Part shown: positions 1-7,930 of the stretch, in pieces
Layout of the letters: every line of letters begins with the position of its first letter
Numbering within the stretch: the first letter of the stretch is position 1
Assembly: GCF_004341515.1 (NCBI RefSeq)
Contig: NZ_SLZF01000001.1
Location: 682,001 to 746,000, forward strand
Origin: Allobosea sp. BK604
Lineage (GTDB): Bacteria > Pseudomonadota > Alphaproteobacteria > Rhizobiales > Beijerinckiaceae
Reading direction: 5' to 3'
DNA: 64,000 bases
Translations under genes and position numbers: made by a program
The notes under the pieces: model-generated
Database searches by the model: none
What the model was told of the DNA's origin: nothing
What the model saw: only the letters and a program-made list of their open reading frames with translations

Positions 1-424
1 TGTCCTCGGGCGGCTCGACATGCGCGACGCCACCCTTCTCGCTCCACGGACCGAAGCCCGCTACCTCGATCCGTTCCGCCACGGCGATGACGCGATCCTG
101 GTGCCAGGGCACGCGCCAGTTGGATTCAGGTGTCTTATCGAATTTGAGGATGCGCGCCGGCCGGGCTTGCGGCCCCATCAGCGCACGGGCGAGCCGGCCG
201 AGAGCCCCCGCGGGTCCGACAAGCGCCGCGGAAGCGGGATCGAGATTGAAGACCCGCTGCCCTGGCAAGGCAGGATCGAGTGCCTCGAAACCGCTCAGGC
301 AGGCCCCGACGATCGTCTCGTCGACGACTCCGCCGACAACGGCGACCCCGCTTTCAATAAACCGATCGCGAGCCTCCACCTCTGGCAAAGGCTCAAGGAC
401 GGAGTCGGCCAGGCCGAGCGGCAT
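1..424 (-). CDS. Phytanoyl-CoA dioxygenase-like protein, 3' end outside window
   Basis: The minus-strand frame begins with ATG at 424, four bases after the pntB stop, so it is probably translated with the pnt operon. About 141 residues are visible. Residues 106-110 read PWHQD, and the H108-x-D110 pair matches the first two iron ligands of Fe(II)/2-oxoglutarate oxygenases of the PhyH family; the distal His and the 2-oxoglutarate-binding Arg would lie beyond the window. Such enzymes hydroxylate small or lipid substrates in the cytoplasm; the substrate here is unknown. The family call is from the motif and general look of the sequence, and a related PhyH-like hydroxylase subgroup is equally possible. 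Confidence 0.7.
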   Translation of the reverse strand, partial: MPLGLADSVLEPLPEVEARDRFIESGVAVVGGVVDETIVGACLSGFEALDPALPGQRVFNLDPASAALVGPAGALGRLARALMGPQARPARILKFDKTPESNWRVPWHQDRVIAVAERIEVAGFGPWSEKGGVAHVEPPED

Positions 425-428
425 ACGC

Positions 429-1832
429 TCAGTGCGCCATCGCCTTGACGATCTCGTCGGTGACCTTCTTGGCGTCGCCGAACAGCATCATCGTGTTGGG
501 CATGAAGAACAGCTCGTTCTCGACGCCGGCATAGCCCGAGCCCATGCCGCGCTTGATGAAGAGGACGGTCTTGGCCTTCTCGACGTCGAGGATCGGCATG
601 CCGTAGATCGGCGATTGCGGATCGGTCTTGGCGGCCGGGTTGGTGACGTCATTGGCGCCGATGACGAAGGCGACATCGGCCTGGCCGAACTCCGAGTTGA
701 TATCCTCGAGCTCGAAGACCTCGTCATAGGGCACATTGGCCTCGGCCAGCAGCACGTTCATATGGCCGGGCATGCGGCCAGCGACCGGATGGATGGCGTA
801 TTTGACCTCGACGCCCTCCTTCTTGAGGCCGTCGGCCATCTCGCGCAGGGCGTGCTGCGCCTGCGCCACCGCCATGCCGTAGCCCGGCACAATGATGACC
901 TTGGCGGCATTCTTCATGATGTAGGCAGCATCGTCAGGTGAGCCCTGCTTGACCGGCCGCGCCTCGACCGCTCCGCCCGCCGCAGCGGCGGTCTCGCCGC
1001 CGAAGCCGCCGAGGATGACCGAGATGAAGCTGCGGTTCATGCCCTTGCACATGATGTAGGACAGGATCGCACCGGAGGAGCCGACCAGCGCGCCGGTGAT
1101 GATCAGGGCCATGTTGCCGAGCGTGAAGCCGATGCCCGCCGCCGCCCAGCCCGAATAGGAGTTGAGCATCGAGACGACGACCGGCATGTCCGCGCCGCCG
1201 ATCGGGACGATCAGCAGCACGCCGAGTGCGAAGGAAACCAGCACGATCAGCCAGAAGACGACATGGCTCTCGCTCTTCAGGAAGATCAGCAGCAGCACGA
1301 CCAGCGCGACGCCGAGGCCGATATTGATGCCGTGGCGCTGCGGCAGCAGGATCGGCTTGCCGCTCATGCGCCCGTCGAGCTTGAGGAAGGCGATGATCGA
1401 GCCGGTGAAGGTGATCGCGCCGATGGCGACGCCGAGCCCCATCTCGAACAGGCTGGAGCCGTGGATCGAGCCGCCATGGCCGATCCCGAAGGCCTCCGGC
1501 GCATAGAGCGCAGCAGCCGCGACCAGCACCGCGGCGAGGCCGACCAGCGAGTGGAAGAAGGCGACGAGCTGCGGCATCTGCGTCATCTGCACGCGCTTGG
1601 CCATGAAGGCGCCGATGCCTCCGCCAATGCCGATGCCGACCAGGACCAGAAGCCAGCCGGAGAAGCCGGCCGGCGGGAAGAACACCACGGTGGTCAGGAT
1701 GGCGATCGCCATGCCGATCATGCCGTAGAGATTGCCCTGTCGCGAGGTGGTGGGGTGCGACAGGCCGCGCAACGCCAGGATGAACAGGACGCCGGCGACG
1801 AGATAAAGAAGAGCCGAGAGATTGGCGGCCAT
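429..1832 (-). CDS. pntB: NAD(P) transhydrogenase subunit beta
   Basis: The 467-residue beta subunit of the proton-translocating transhydrogenase of the inner membrane, which uses the proton gradient to reduce NADP+ with NADH. The first 280 or so residues are a series of hydrophobic helices (domain II), and the C-terminal 160 residues are the NADP(H)-binding domain III, with the fingerprint VPGYGMAVAQ near residues 315-324 and the conserved stretch HPVAGRMPGHMNV near 348-360. The gene is last of the three pnt genes and starts five bases after pntAB. Length is usual for the family, and the identification is secure. Confidence 0.96.
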   Translation of the reverse strand: MAANLSALLYLVAGVLFILALRGLSHPTTSRQGNLYGMIGMAIAILTTVVFFPPAGFSGWLLVLVGIGIGGGIGAFMAKRVQMTQMPQLVAFFHSLVGLAAVLVAAAALYAPEAFGIGHGGSIHGSSLFEMGLGVAIGAITFTGSIIAFLKLDGRMSGKPILLPQRHGINIGLGVALVVLLLIFLKSESHVVFWLIVLVSFALGVLLIVPIGGADMPVVVSMLNSYSGWAAAGIGFTLGNMALIITGALVGSSGAILSYIMCKGMNRSFISVILGGFGGETAAAAGGAVEARPVKQGSPDDAAYIMKNAAKVIIVPGYGMAVAQAQHALREMADGLKKEGVEVKYAIHPVAGRMPGHMNVLLAEANVPYDEVFELEDINSEFGQADVAFVIGANDVTNPAAKTDPQSPIYGMPILDVEKAKTVLFIKRGMGSGYAGVENELFFMPNTMMLFGDAKKVTDEIVKAMAH

Positions 1833-1837
1833 GCGCT

Positions 1838-2269
1838 TCAGCCCTTCTTCTTGTACATCGAGAGCATGCGCTCGGTGACGAGGAAGCCGCCGAAAATGTT
1901 CACCGAGGCGAGCACGAGCGCGATGAAGCCGAAGATCTTGGCCCAGAGCGGGCCGTCGCCCATCTGCTCCGCCGCCGAGACGCCGACCGCGAGCAGTGCG
2001 CCGACGACGATGACCGAAGAGATCGCGTTGGTGACCGACATCAGCGGGGTGTGCAGTGCCGGCGTCACCGACCAGACGACGTAATAGCCGACGAAGACGG
2101 CGAGCGCGAAGATCGCCAGGCGATAGACCGTCGGGTCGACGCCCGTCGCGACGCCCGCCGCGGTCGCCGCCTGTTCGGCATAGCGCTCGGCCAGTTCCGC
2201 CGCCTGTTTGGCGAGGGTCGCGGCGGCACGGGCCTGTTCGACCGCTTGTTCAGGTGTCGCAGTAGCCAT
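1838..2269 (-). CDS. pntAB: NAD(P) transhydrogenase subunit alpha, part 2
   Basis: A 143-residue membrane subunit carrying the few transmembrane helices that form the C-terminal end of PntA in Escherichia coli. In many alphaproteobacteria PntA is split into two polypeptides, as here. The N-terminal 40 residues are Ala- and Glu-rich and probably helical; hydrophobic segments follow at about 50-70, 78-98 and 110-130. It lies between pntAA (27-base gap) and pntB (5-base gap) and works only as part of that complex. Confidence 0.93.
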   Translation of the reverse strand: MATATPEQAVEQARAAATLAKQAAELAERYAEQAATAAGVATGVDPTVYRLAIFALAVFVGYYVVWSVTPALHTPLMSVTNAISSVIVVGALLAVGVSAAEQMGDGPLWAKIFGFIALVLASVNIFGGFLVTERMLSMYKKKG

Positions 2270-2296
2270 TGTCTGACACTCCCCTCGCCTTTTGCG

Positions 2297-3436
2297 TCAG
2301 GCCTTCGGCGCGAAATTCGGATGGATGACGGCGCCGTCCCTGGTCAGCGCGGTCGCCTTGACCAGTTCGTCGTCCCAGTTCACCGCGAGCTTCTTCTCGG
2401 CCTTGTCGATCAGGGTCTCGACGAAGGCGAAGAGGTTCTTGGCGTAGAGGCTCGACGAGGTCGCGGCGAGGCGCCCCGGCACATTGAGATGGCCGACGAT
2501 CTTGACCCCGTTCGGCGTGGTCACGACCTCGCCCGGCATGGCGAGCTCGCAATTGCCGCCGCGCTCGACCGCGAGATCGACGATGACGGAGCCCGGCTTC
2601 ATGCTCTCGACCATCGCCGCCGTGATCAGCTTCGGCGCCGGACGGCCCGGGATCAGCGCGGTGGTGACGACGATGTCCTGCTTGGCGATATGGCTCGCGG
2701 TCAGCTCGGCCTGTTTGGCCTGGTATTCCTTGGACATTTCCTTGGCGTAGCCGCCGGCCGTCTGCGCCTGCTTGAACTCGTCATCCTCGACCGCGAGGAA
2801 CTTGGCGCCGAGCGATTCGACCTGTTCCTTGGTGGCCGGGCGTACGTCGGTGGCGGTGACGATGGCTCCTAGCCGGCGCGCGGTCGCGATCGCCTGCAGG
2901 CCGGCGACGCCGACGCCCATGATGAAGATGCGCGCGGCAGGGACGGTGCCGGCCGCGGTCATCATCATCGGCAGCGCCCTGCCATATTCGGCCGCGCCGT
3001 CGACCACTGCGCGATAGCCGGCGAGGTTGGCCTGCGAGGAGAGCACGTCCATCACCTGAGCACGGGTGATACGCGGCATGAACTCCATGGCGAAGGCGGC
3101 GACATTGGCTCTGGCCAGCCCCTCGACCGCGGCCTCGTGGCCATAGGGGTCCATGATGCCGATGACGAGCGCGCCCGCCGGCAGGGACGCGGCCTCCGCC
3201 TCGGAGGGGCGGCGCACCTTCAGCACGATGGCGGCGCCGTTGAGCGCCTCTCCGGCACTGGCGGCAATGCTCGCGCCCGCCGCCTCGTAATCGGCATCTG
3301 TGATGCCGGAGGCCAGCCCCGCGCCCTTCTCCACCGCGACCTCGGCCCCGAGGCCAATGAACTTGCGGACGGTTTCCGGCGTCACGGCGACGCGGGTTTC
3401 CGCCCCTTGCGTTTCGGCTGGGACAGCAATGCGCAT
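2297..3436 (-). CDS. pntAA: NAD(P) transhydrogenase subunit alpha, part 1
   Basis: The 379-residue soluble NAD(H)-binding domain I of the transhydrogenase. It opens with MRIAVPAETQGAETRVAVTP, the usual start of this family and of alanine dehydrogenases, and has a Rossmann nucleotide loop GVGVAGLQAIATARRLGA near residues 173-190 followed by the acidic TDVRP strand end. It is the first gene of pntAA-pntAB-pntB, a split-alpha arrangement typical of alphaproteobacteria. The complex links NADH and NADPH pools to the proton gradient. No regulatory site is evident in the short upstream gap. Confidence 0.96.
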   Translation of the reverse strand: MRIAVPAETQGAETRVAVTPETVRKFIGLGAEVAVEKGAGLASGITDADYEAAGASIAASAGEALNGAAIVLKVRRPSEAEAASLPAGALVIGIMDPYGHEAAVEGLARANVAAFAMEFMPRITRAQVMDVLSSQANLAGYRAVVDGAAEYGRALPMMMTAAGTVPAARIFIMGVGVAGLQAIATARRLGAIVTATDVRPATKEQVESLGAKFLAVEDDEFKQAQTAGGYAKEMSKEYQAKQAELTASHIAKQDIVVTTALIPGRPAPKLITAAMVESMKPGSVIVDLAVERGGNCELAMPGEVVTTPNGVKIVGHLNVPGRLAATSSSLYAKNLFAFVETLIDKAEKKLAVNWDDELVKATALTRDGAVIHPNFAPKA

Positions 3437-3473
3437 GGCGGGCGAGGCCTTTCCGGCGTTATGAGAGCATGTT

Positions 3474-3761
3474 TTAGAGAAGGATCAGCGCAAGCAGCAT
3501 CAGCACGAGCGCAACCGCAGGCGCCCGCCAGCCGATCGAGGTCGAGGCGATGCCGACACCGGTGCCGACCAGCGTCAGCAGCGTGCCGACCAGCGCGGTG
3601 CCCCAGGCATGCTTGGTGCCGCCGACCGCGAGCGCCGCCACGATGGCAAGGCAGGCAACGGTGCCGACCTCGGCGAAATGGATGAAGCCGCGATAGGTTT
3701 CCTCATGCGCGGGGTAGTCCATCTCGGGGATGTCGGTCGCGCTGTGTCCGTGGTCGGCCAT
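3474..3761 (-). CDS. aa3-type cytochrome c oxidase subunit IV-like protein
   Basis: A 95-residue protein with a His-rich polar N-terminus, then the stretch YRGFIHFAEVGTVACLA near residues 23-39, which matches the short alphaproteobacterial oxidase subunit IV family (COX4_pro_2), followed by two more hydrophobic segments at about 52-70 and 78-95. The family is a small accessory membrane subunit of aa3-type terminal oxidases. It is encoded away from the core oxidase genes, directly upstream of pntAA on the same strand (37-base gap), so both energy-linked membrane units may share a transcript. Confidence 0.8.
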   Translation of the reverse strand: MADHGHSATDIPEMDYPAHEETYRGFIHFAEVGTVACLAIVAALAVGGTKHAWGTALVGTLLTLVGTGVGIASTSIGWRAPAVALVLMLLALILL

Positions 3762-3847
3762 GAATAAGATTCCCGCTTCAGAAAGTCCGGCAGTCCTGTA
3801 GCGCAGACGCGCAGGGTCGGCAACGCGTCACAGTATCGCCACTATCT

Positions 3848-3863
3848 ATCTGGCATGCCAGAT
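3848..3863. promoter_or_regulatory. Perfect 16-bp palindrome, candidate operator
   Basis: ATCTGGCATGCCAGAT is perfectly self-complementary and sits between the divergent oxidase-subunit gene and the small plus-strand gene at 3884, only 20 bases before the latter's start codon. The TGGnATnCCA-like core resembles operators of dimeric helix-turn-helix repressors. The regulator is not known. A shorter copy of the core inside the ABC1 gene is likely chance. Confidence 0.45.
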
Positions 3864-3883
3864 TACATTGCAAGGGGGTAGGC

Positions 3884-4117
3884 ATGAAGTCGGGCAAACG
3901 CCCCCCGCCGAAACCGACCTCCGGCGCGCCCGCAGATGCCGACATTTCGCTGAGGGAACAGGGCCGGCAATGGTTCGCCGAAGCGCGCGCCCAGAGCGCC
4001 CGCGACGCTGGCGAGACCGACGCCTGGAACCGCCGGCGCTGGAACGGCCGGGATGGCGCAGGCCCCGCCGGCTCCCCCGGCACCGATGGCGGTGAAGGCG
4101 AAACCAACGGCAAATAG
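3884..4117 (+). CDS. Small hydrophilic protein of unknown function
   Basis: A 77-residue frame starting with ATG after AAGGGGG at good ribosome-binding distance. The product is rich in Arg, Gly, Pro, Asp and Glu with no hydrophobic segment; the middle (about residues 20-58) looks helical and amphipathic with REQGRQWFAEAR and AWNRRRWN, while both ends look disordered. I recognise no family. The ribosome-binding site and the palindrome just upstream favour a real, regulated gene. It ends eight bases before the 3' end of the convergent ABC1 gene. Confidence 0.55.
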   Translation: MKSGKRPPPKPTSGAPADADISLREQGRQWFAEARAQSARDAGETDAWNRRRWNGRDGAGPAGSPGTDGGEGETNGK

Positions 4118-4124
4118 GCCGGTT

Positions 4125-5492
4125 TCAGCCTGTCGGCTGCAATCCGGCTGTGGCGAGGGCGGCGCTCTGCCGGGACGCGACGGCTTCGACCGAGAAATTC
4201 TCGATCTCATGCTCGAACAGCCGGTGGAAATTCAGCTCGGCATCGAGATGCAGGAAGACGCCGCCGAGCCCGATCGCAGCCCGGTCCATGAAGACGAATT
4301 CGCGCGGCACCGTCACAGGACCTTTTCTCTTGAGCGCGGTATGGACCTGGAAAGCCTGCTTGCGGCCATACTCCGCCGGGCTGACGCCCTCGGCGATGCG
4401 GCGGGTGCGGTCCTCCAGCAGCGGCCCGTAGATGAAGCGCGCCCAGATGTTCAGCGTCTCGACCAGGTCCTTGGTCAAGCCCTTGAAACCCCAGGTCTCG
4501 TAGGCGTGGACGACGCGGGCCGGATCATCCTCCAGCAGCCCGCGATAAAGATCGACCACGCCGCCGACGAAACTCGGCGGGAAGATGCGGATGCAGCCAT
4601 AATCGAGCAGGTTGATGCCCTGGGGCGCGCCAGCCTCCGAGAAGACCGTGTAGTTCCCGAGATGCGGATCGCCATGAATGACGCCGTGGTGGCTGAATGG
4701 CCTCCACCACGCCTTGAACATCGCGGTCGAGATTCGGTCGCGCGCAGCCTGGCCATCCTGCTTGTGGTCCAGGATCTTGCTGCCGTCGAGCCAGTGCATG
4801 GTCAGCAGCCGGCGCGTCGACAGCTCCGCCTCCAGTGCCGGCACGCGCACCTCCGGCGTTCCGGCCAGTATCTCGCGATAGAGTGCGATATGCCTGGCCT
4901 CGCGCTTGTAATCGAGTTCCTCGCGGACGCGGGCACCGATTTCCTTGGCGATCTCGGTCGTATCGATCACCGGCTCCATGCGGCGGTGCAGCGCGAACAG
5001 GATGTCGAGCTGGGCGATATCGGCCTCCACGGCCGATTCCATATCCGGATATTGCAGCTTGCAGGCGACTGGCATGCCAGGGAGCGTCGTCGCGCGATGC
5101 ACCTGCCCGAGTGAGGCCGCCGCGGCCGGCTTCAGGTCGAACTCGCCGAAGCGCTCGCGCCAATTCGCGCCGAGCTCCGCCATCATCCGCCGCTTGACGA
5201 AGGCTGCGCCCATCGGCGGCGCCTGTGACTGCAGCTTCTGCAGCTCGGCGGCGTATTCCGGCGGCACGACATCGGGAATGGTGGCGATGAGCTGCGCCAC
5301 CTTCATGATCGGCCCCTTGAGTCCGCCCAGCGCCTTCGCCAGGGCCTCGGCATTGGAAGCTGTGCGGCCTTCGAGCCCGAACAGGCGGGTGCCCGCGATC
5401 CGCGCCGCCACCCCACCGACATTGGCCCCGACCCGGGCATAGCGCGCCGCGCGGGCGGAAAAGCGGTTGGCTTCGCTGTCACGGTCGGACAT
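4125..5492 (-). CDS. ABC1/UbiB-family atypical kinase
   Basis: A 455-residue member of the ABC1 (AarF/UbiB/COQ8) kinase-like family, which supports ubiquinone or other isoprenoid-lipid metabolism. Residues 64-67 read KVAQ where the classical family has KxGQ; the Ala-rich loop AAAAS is at 123-127, the nucleotide-binding Lys at 145, the catalytic loop HGDPHLGN at 273-280, and the metal-binding DYG at 297-299. So the active-site set is present with small substitutions that I believe are usual in one proteobacterial subclade. I chose the ATG at 5492; the frame stays open to 5582 but that part does not look like the family. It has no long C-terminal membrane anchor as in UbiB. Confidence 0.85.
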   Translation of the reverse strand: MSDRDSEANRFSARAARYARVGANVGGVAARIAGTRLFGLEGRTASNAEALAKALGGLKGPIMKVAQLIATIPDVVPPEYAAELQKLQSQAPPMGAAFVKRRMMAELGANWRERFGEFDLKPAAAASLGQVHRATTLPGMPVACKLQYPDMESAVEADIAQLDILFALHRRMEPVIDTTEIAKEIGARVREELDYKREARHIALYREILAGTPEVRVPALEAELSTRRLLTMHWLDGSKILDHKQDGQAARDRISTAMFKAWWRPFSHHGVIHGDPHLGNYTVFSEAGAPQGINLLDYGCIRIFPPSFVGGVVDLYRGLLEDDPARVVHAYETWGFKGLTKDLVETLNIWARFIYGPLLEDRTRRIAEGVSPAEYGRKQAFQVHTALKRKGPVTVPREFVFMDRAAIGLGGVFLHLDAELNFHRLFEHEIENFSVEAVASRQSAALATAGLQPTG

Positions 5493-5587
5493 GGGGGCTC
5501 GCTGGTTCGGCGACGGGGTCGTGCTGAGGATGTAGGGCCTCGTTTCGCTAAAGCCAGTCCGCCTCTTGTCGCGGTGAGCCAACCGCC

Positions 5588-6901
5588 TCAGCGGCGGTCG
5601 GTCGCGTCCAGGACCATGGCGCCGCGCGTCGCCAACCGGCGTAGCGGCAGCAGCCAGGTCGCGAACTCGACCAGATGGTTCACGCCCGGCAGCCGCAGCG
5701 TCCAGCCGATCAGCGCCGGCACGGTGCCGAGATGCTCCAGCGCGCGGCCGAGCGCAGCGATGCCGATAGCATCGAGATCGGGATCGCTGCTGGCATAAAT
5801 CAGGCGCTGGCGGCGAAGCGTCGGCTGGCTCGGCCCGATCTCGATCGTCAGGCCGTCGGCGGCATGGCGCATCAGCCAGGCGAGCACGCGCGCATCCCGG
5901 CCCGCATCGGGGAAATGGAGCACCGCCTCACGCGCCACATAGGGGCGCCGTCGCGGCAGCCAGTCGCCGACAGCGGCACGATAGCGCTGCCAATCCTCAG
6001 GCAGGGCGAGCGCGATATGGGCGCGGTTGTACCAGGCGGCGAAAATGCCGTCGAAGACGAGGAAGGTCAGCGGGATCGTCCAGGCGGCTGTCGACCCGAC
6101 CAGCAGCGCCTGGGACGCCATCACGAGGGCAGATGTCACCTGCATCGGATTGGCGATCGTGGCATAGGGCCCGCTCGTCACCACGCGCTTCGGCGGATCA
6201 TAGGGAACCGGCGTTCCGCGTCCGACAAGCGCGAATTCATGCGCCGCGGCCCAGCCGATCAGCAGCGACGGCAGGCCGACGGCCAATGCCAGCCCCCAGC
6301 GCAGCGGCGATGCCTGCGCCAGCGCGTCGAGATAGTCGCGCCCTTCCCAGGCGAGGACGCAGGCCGGCAGCACCAGCAGCATATAGCCGCCCCAGCCGAG
6401 TCCGTGAAAGCAGGTCCTGAGCACGGGCCTCTCGTCCGCCTCCGTCAGGCGGGCGAGAACGAGGGCCGGAAGCAGCACGAACAGCACGGCGGCCGCCTCG
6501 CCGATCAGCCAATGTTCGCCCAGCACGACGAGCGGCTTCAGCAACGGCATGGACACCAGATCCGCCGCGACCATGCCGGCGACCACCAGCCACCATGGCA
6601 GCTTGCGCGAAGCCAGGACGGCGACGGGCCCCCACCAGAGCGACCAGCCGAGCCAAAGGTCGATCGGCAGCCCGAGAACCGCAGCCGCATCCTCCTGGAA
6701 GCGCCACCAGCCCATGAGCGTCGCGACGAGGTTGAGCAGCAGCAGCGCCGGCAATTGCCACAGGGCCGCGAGCATCACCGCCGTCGCCTGACGGGGCGTC
6801 GAGCGGATCAGGATGAGCAGCAGCATGCTCAGCAGCGCGGGGCCGAGCAGGAGCGCGGCGCGGGCCAGGCCGACGAATTCGGATGCGAGACCGTCAGTCA
6901 T
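5588..6901 (-). CDS. Membrane protein: isoprenylcysteine methyltransferase-like domain fused to DCC-like tail
   Basis: A 437-residue polytopic protein. Hydrophobic segments fill about residues 10-300. The stretch RVVTSGPYATIANPMQ near 239-254 is the SAM-binding signature of membrane methyltransferases of the ICMT/PEMT type. The last 110 residues resemble a DUF393/DCC domain: VLHFPDAGRDARVLAWLMRH aligns with the usual VLYDGDCGLC start but both cysteines are missing, and GIAALGRALEHLG with a following hydrophobic helix matches the usual end. The start overlaps the stop of the upstream membrane-protein gene by eight bases, suggesting coupled translation. Substrate unknown. Confidence 0.65.
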   Translation of the reverse strand: MTDGLASEFVGLARAALLLGPALLSMLLLILIRSTPRQATAVMLAALWQLPALLLLNLVATLMGWWRFQEDAAAVLGLPIDLWLGWSLWWGPVAVLASRKLPWWLVVAGMVAADLVSMPLLKPLVVLGEHWLIGEAAAVLFVLLPALVLARLTEADERPVLRTCFHGLGWGGYMLLVLPACVLAWEGRDYLDALAQASPLRWGLALAVGLPSLLIGWAAAHEFALVGRGTPVPYDPPKRVVTSGPYATIANPMQVTSALVMASQALLVGSTAAWTIPLTFLVFDGIFAAWYNRAHIALALPEDWQRYRAAVGDWLPRRRPYVAREAVLHFPDAGRDARVLAWLMRHAADGLTIEIGPSQPTLRRQRLIYASSDPDLDAIGIAALGRALEHLGTVPALIGWTLRLPGVNHLVEFATWLLPLRRLATRGAMVLDATDRR

Positions 6902-7271
6902 TGCCGCTCCGCTCCCGCCACCAGCCTATCGCCACCGAAAGCGCGAGCAGCGCCGGCACGGCCATGATCATCGGCGCGAGCCAGGGGCCGGCGAGCGTGC
7001 CGGCAGCGCAGCCGACGACGGTCAGCCGCTTCGCCAGCCGCGAGACAAAGGCTGGGGGATCGGGCGCGAATGCCAGCGTGACACCTAACAGCGCCGGCAG
7101 GACGACCAGGAGCGCGATGCGCTCGACCGGCCAGACCGGACCGTGGGTCAGCAGCGAGAGGCTCATGCAGGCAGCGGTCAGAAGCGCGAGGCCCTGCGCC
7201 CAGCGGTCGCGCCATTGCGGTAGTAGCGGCGCCGAGCCGTACGGATAGTCCGCTCCGACCCTGTCCCCCAC
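6894..7271 (-). CDS. Small membrane protein of unknown function
   Basis: The frame is open from 7430, but a GTG at 7271 is preceded by GGGAGGT eight bases away, and hydrophobic sequence begins soon after, so I take that start (125 residues). Three or four hydrophobic segments follow a short polar N-terminus (PYGSAPLLPQWRDRWAQG). No family is recognised. It overlaps the start of the ICMT-like/DCC-like gene by eight bases and is probably its operon partner. The upstream region to 7477 would hold promoters for this gene and the divergent MaoC gene. Confidence 0.6.
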   Translation of the reverse strand: MGDRVGADYPYGSAPLLPQWRDRWAQGLALLTAACMSLSLLTHGPVWPVERIALLVVLPALLGVTLAFAPDPPAFVSRLAKRLTVVGCAAGTLAGPWLAPMIMAVPALLALSVAIGWWRERSGND

Positions 7272-7477
7272 TCGCCCCGACCTCCCGTCCTCAAGCCGAG
7301 CCCGCTCAGCCGCCTGCGGCCTGAACCAGCCTGACCCAATCCGGCTCGACCTGTCCTTTGGCGAGCCCCTTTCAACCATCATCTCCGCAACCTGGCCGTG
7401 AGTAAATGCAGGGGCTCGCACCCTTGTCACAAATGGTCTCGGGCGCGTTAAACTGAATAAAAAGCGGGAGGGAATGC

Positions 7478-7930
7478 TTGGGTCTCTATTTCGAGGATTT
7501 CGACCTCGCGCACAGCATCACCACGCGCGGGCGCACGGTGGCCGAGGGCGACGTCACGCTTTTTGCCGGCCTCTCCGGCGACTTCAATCCGCTCCATGTC
7601 GATAGCGAGTACTGCGCCGGCACGCAGTTCGGTGAGCGCATCGCCCATGGACCGCTGACGCTCGCTATGGCGATCGGGCTGATGTCGCAGCAAAACCTGA
7701 TCGATGGCACGACCATGGGCCTGCTCGATCTGCACTGGTCCTTCACCGGCCCGGTCAGGATCGGCGACACCGTCCATGCCGTCGTCACCGCCGTCGAGAA
7801 GAAGCCGAGCCGCAAGCCCGACCGTGGCGTCCTCACCTTGCGGCTGGAGGTGCTGAACCAGCGCGGCGAGCATATCCAGACCGGCCATCTCAAGCTGCTG
7901 ATGAAGCGCAAGCCGGCGGAGGCAGCCTGA
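7478..7930 (+). CDS. MaoC-family (R)-enoyl-CoA hydratase-like protein
   Basis: A 150-residue single hot-dog protein. The hydratase-2 motif SGDFNPLHVD near residues 33-42 keeps both catalytic Asp and His, so hydration of enoyl-CoA thioesters is likely. TTG at 7478 is the start: GGGAGGG lies just upstream, and the nearby ATG at 7474 is in another frame. The stop overlaps the ATG of the acyl-CoA synthetase by one base (TGATG), so the two are translated together and probably act on the same acyl-CoA. Divergent from the small membrane-protein gene. Confidence 0.85.
   Translation: MGLYFEDFDLAHSITTRGRTVAEGDVTLFAGLSGDFNPLHVDSEYCAGTQFGERIAHGPLTLAMAIGLMSQQNLIDGTTMGLLDLHWSFTGPVRIGDTVHAVVTAVEKKPSRKPDRGVLTLRLEVLNQRGEHIQTGHLKLLMKRKPAEAA

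Noticed and set aside
5069-5080. CTGGCATGCCAG, matching the core of the palindrome at 3848
   Set aside because: It lies well inside the ABC1 coding sequence, far from any start, so a second operator is unlikely.
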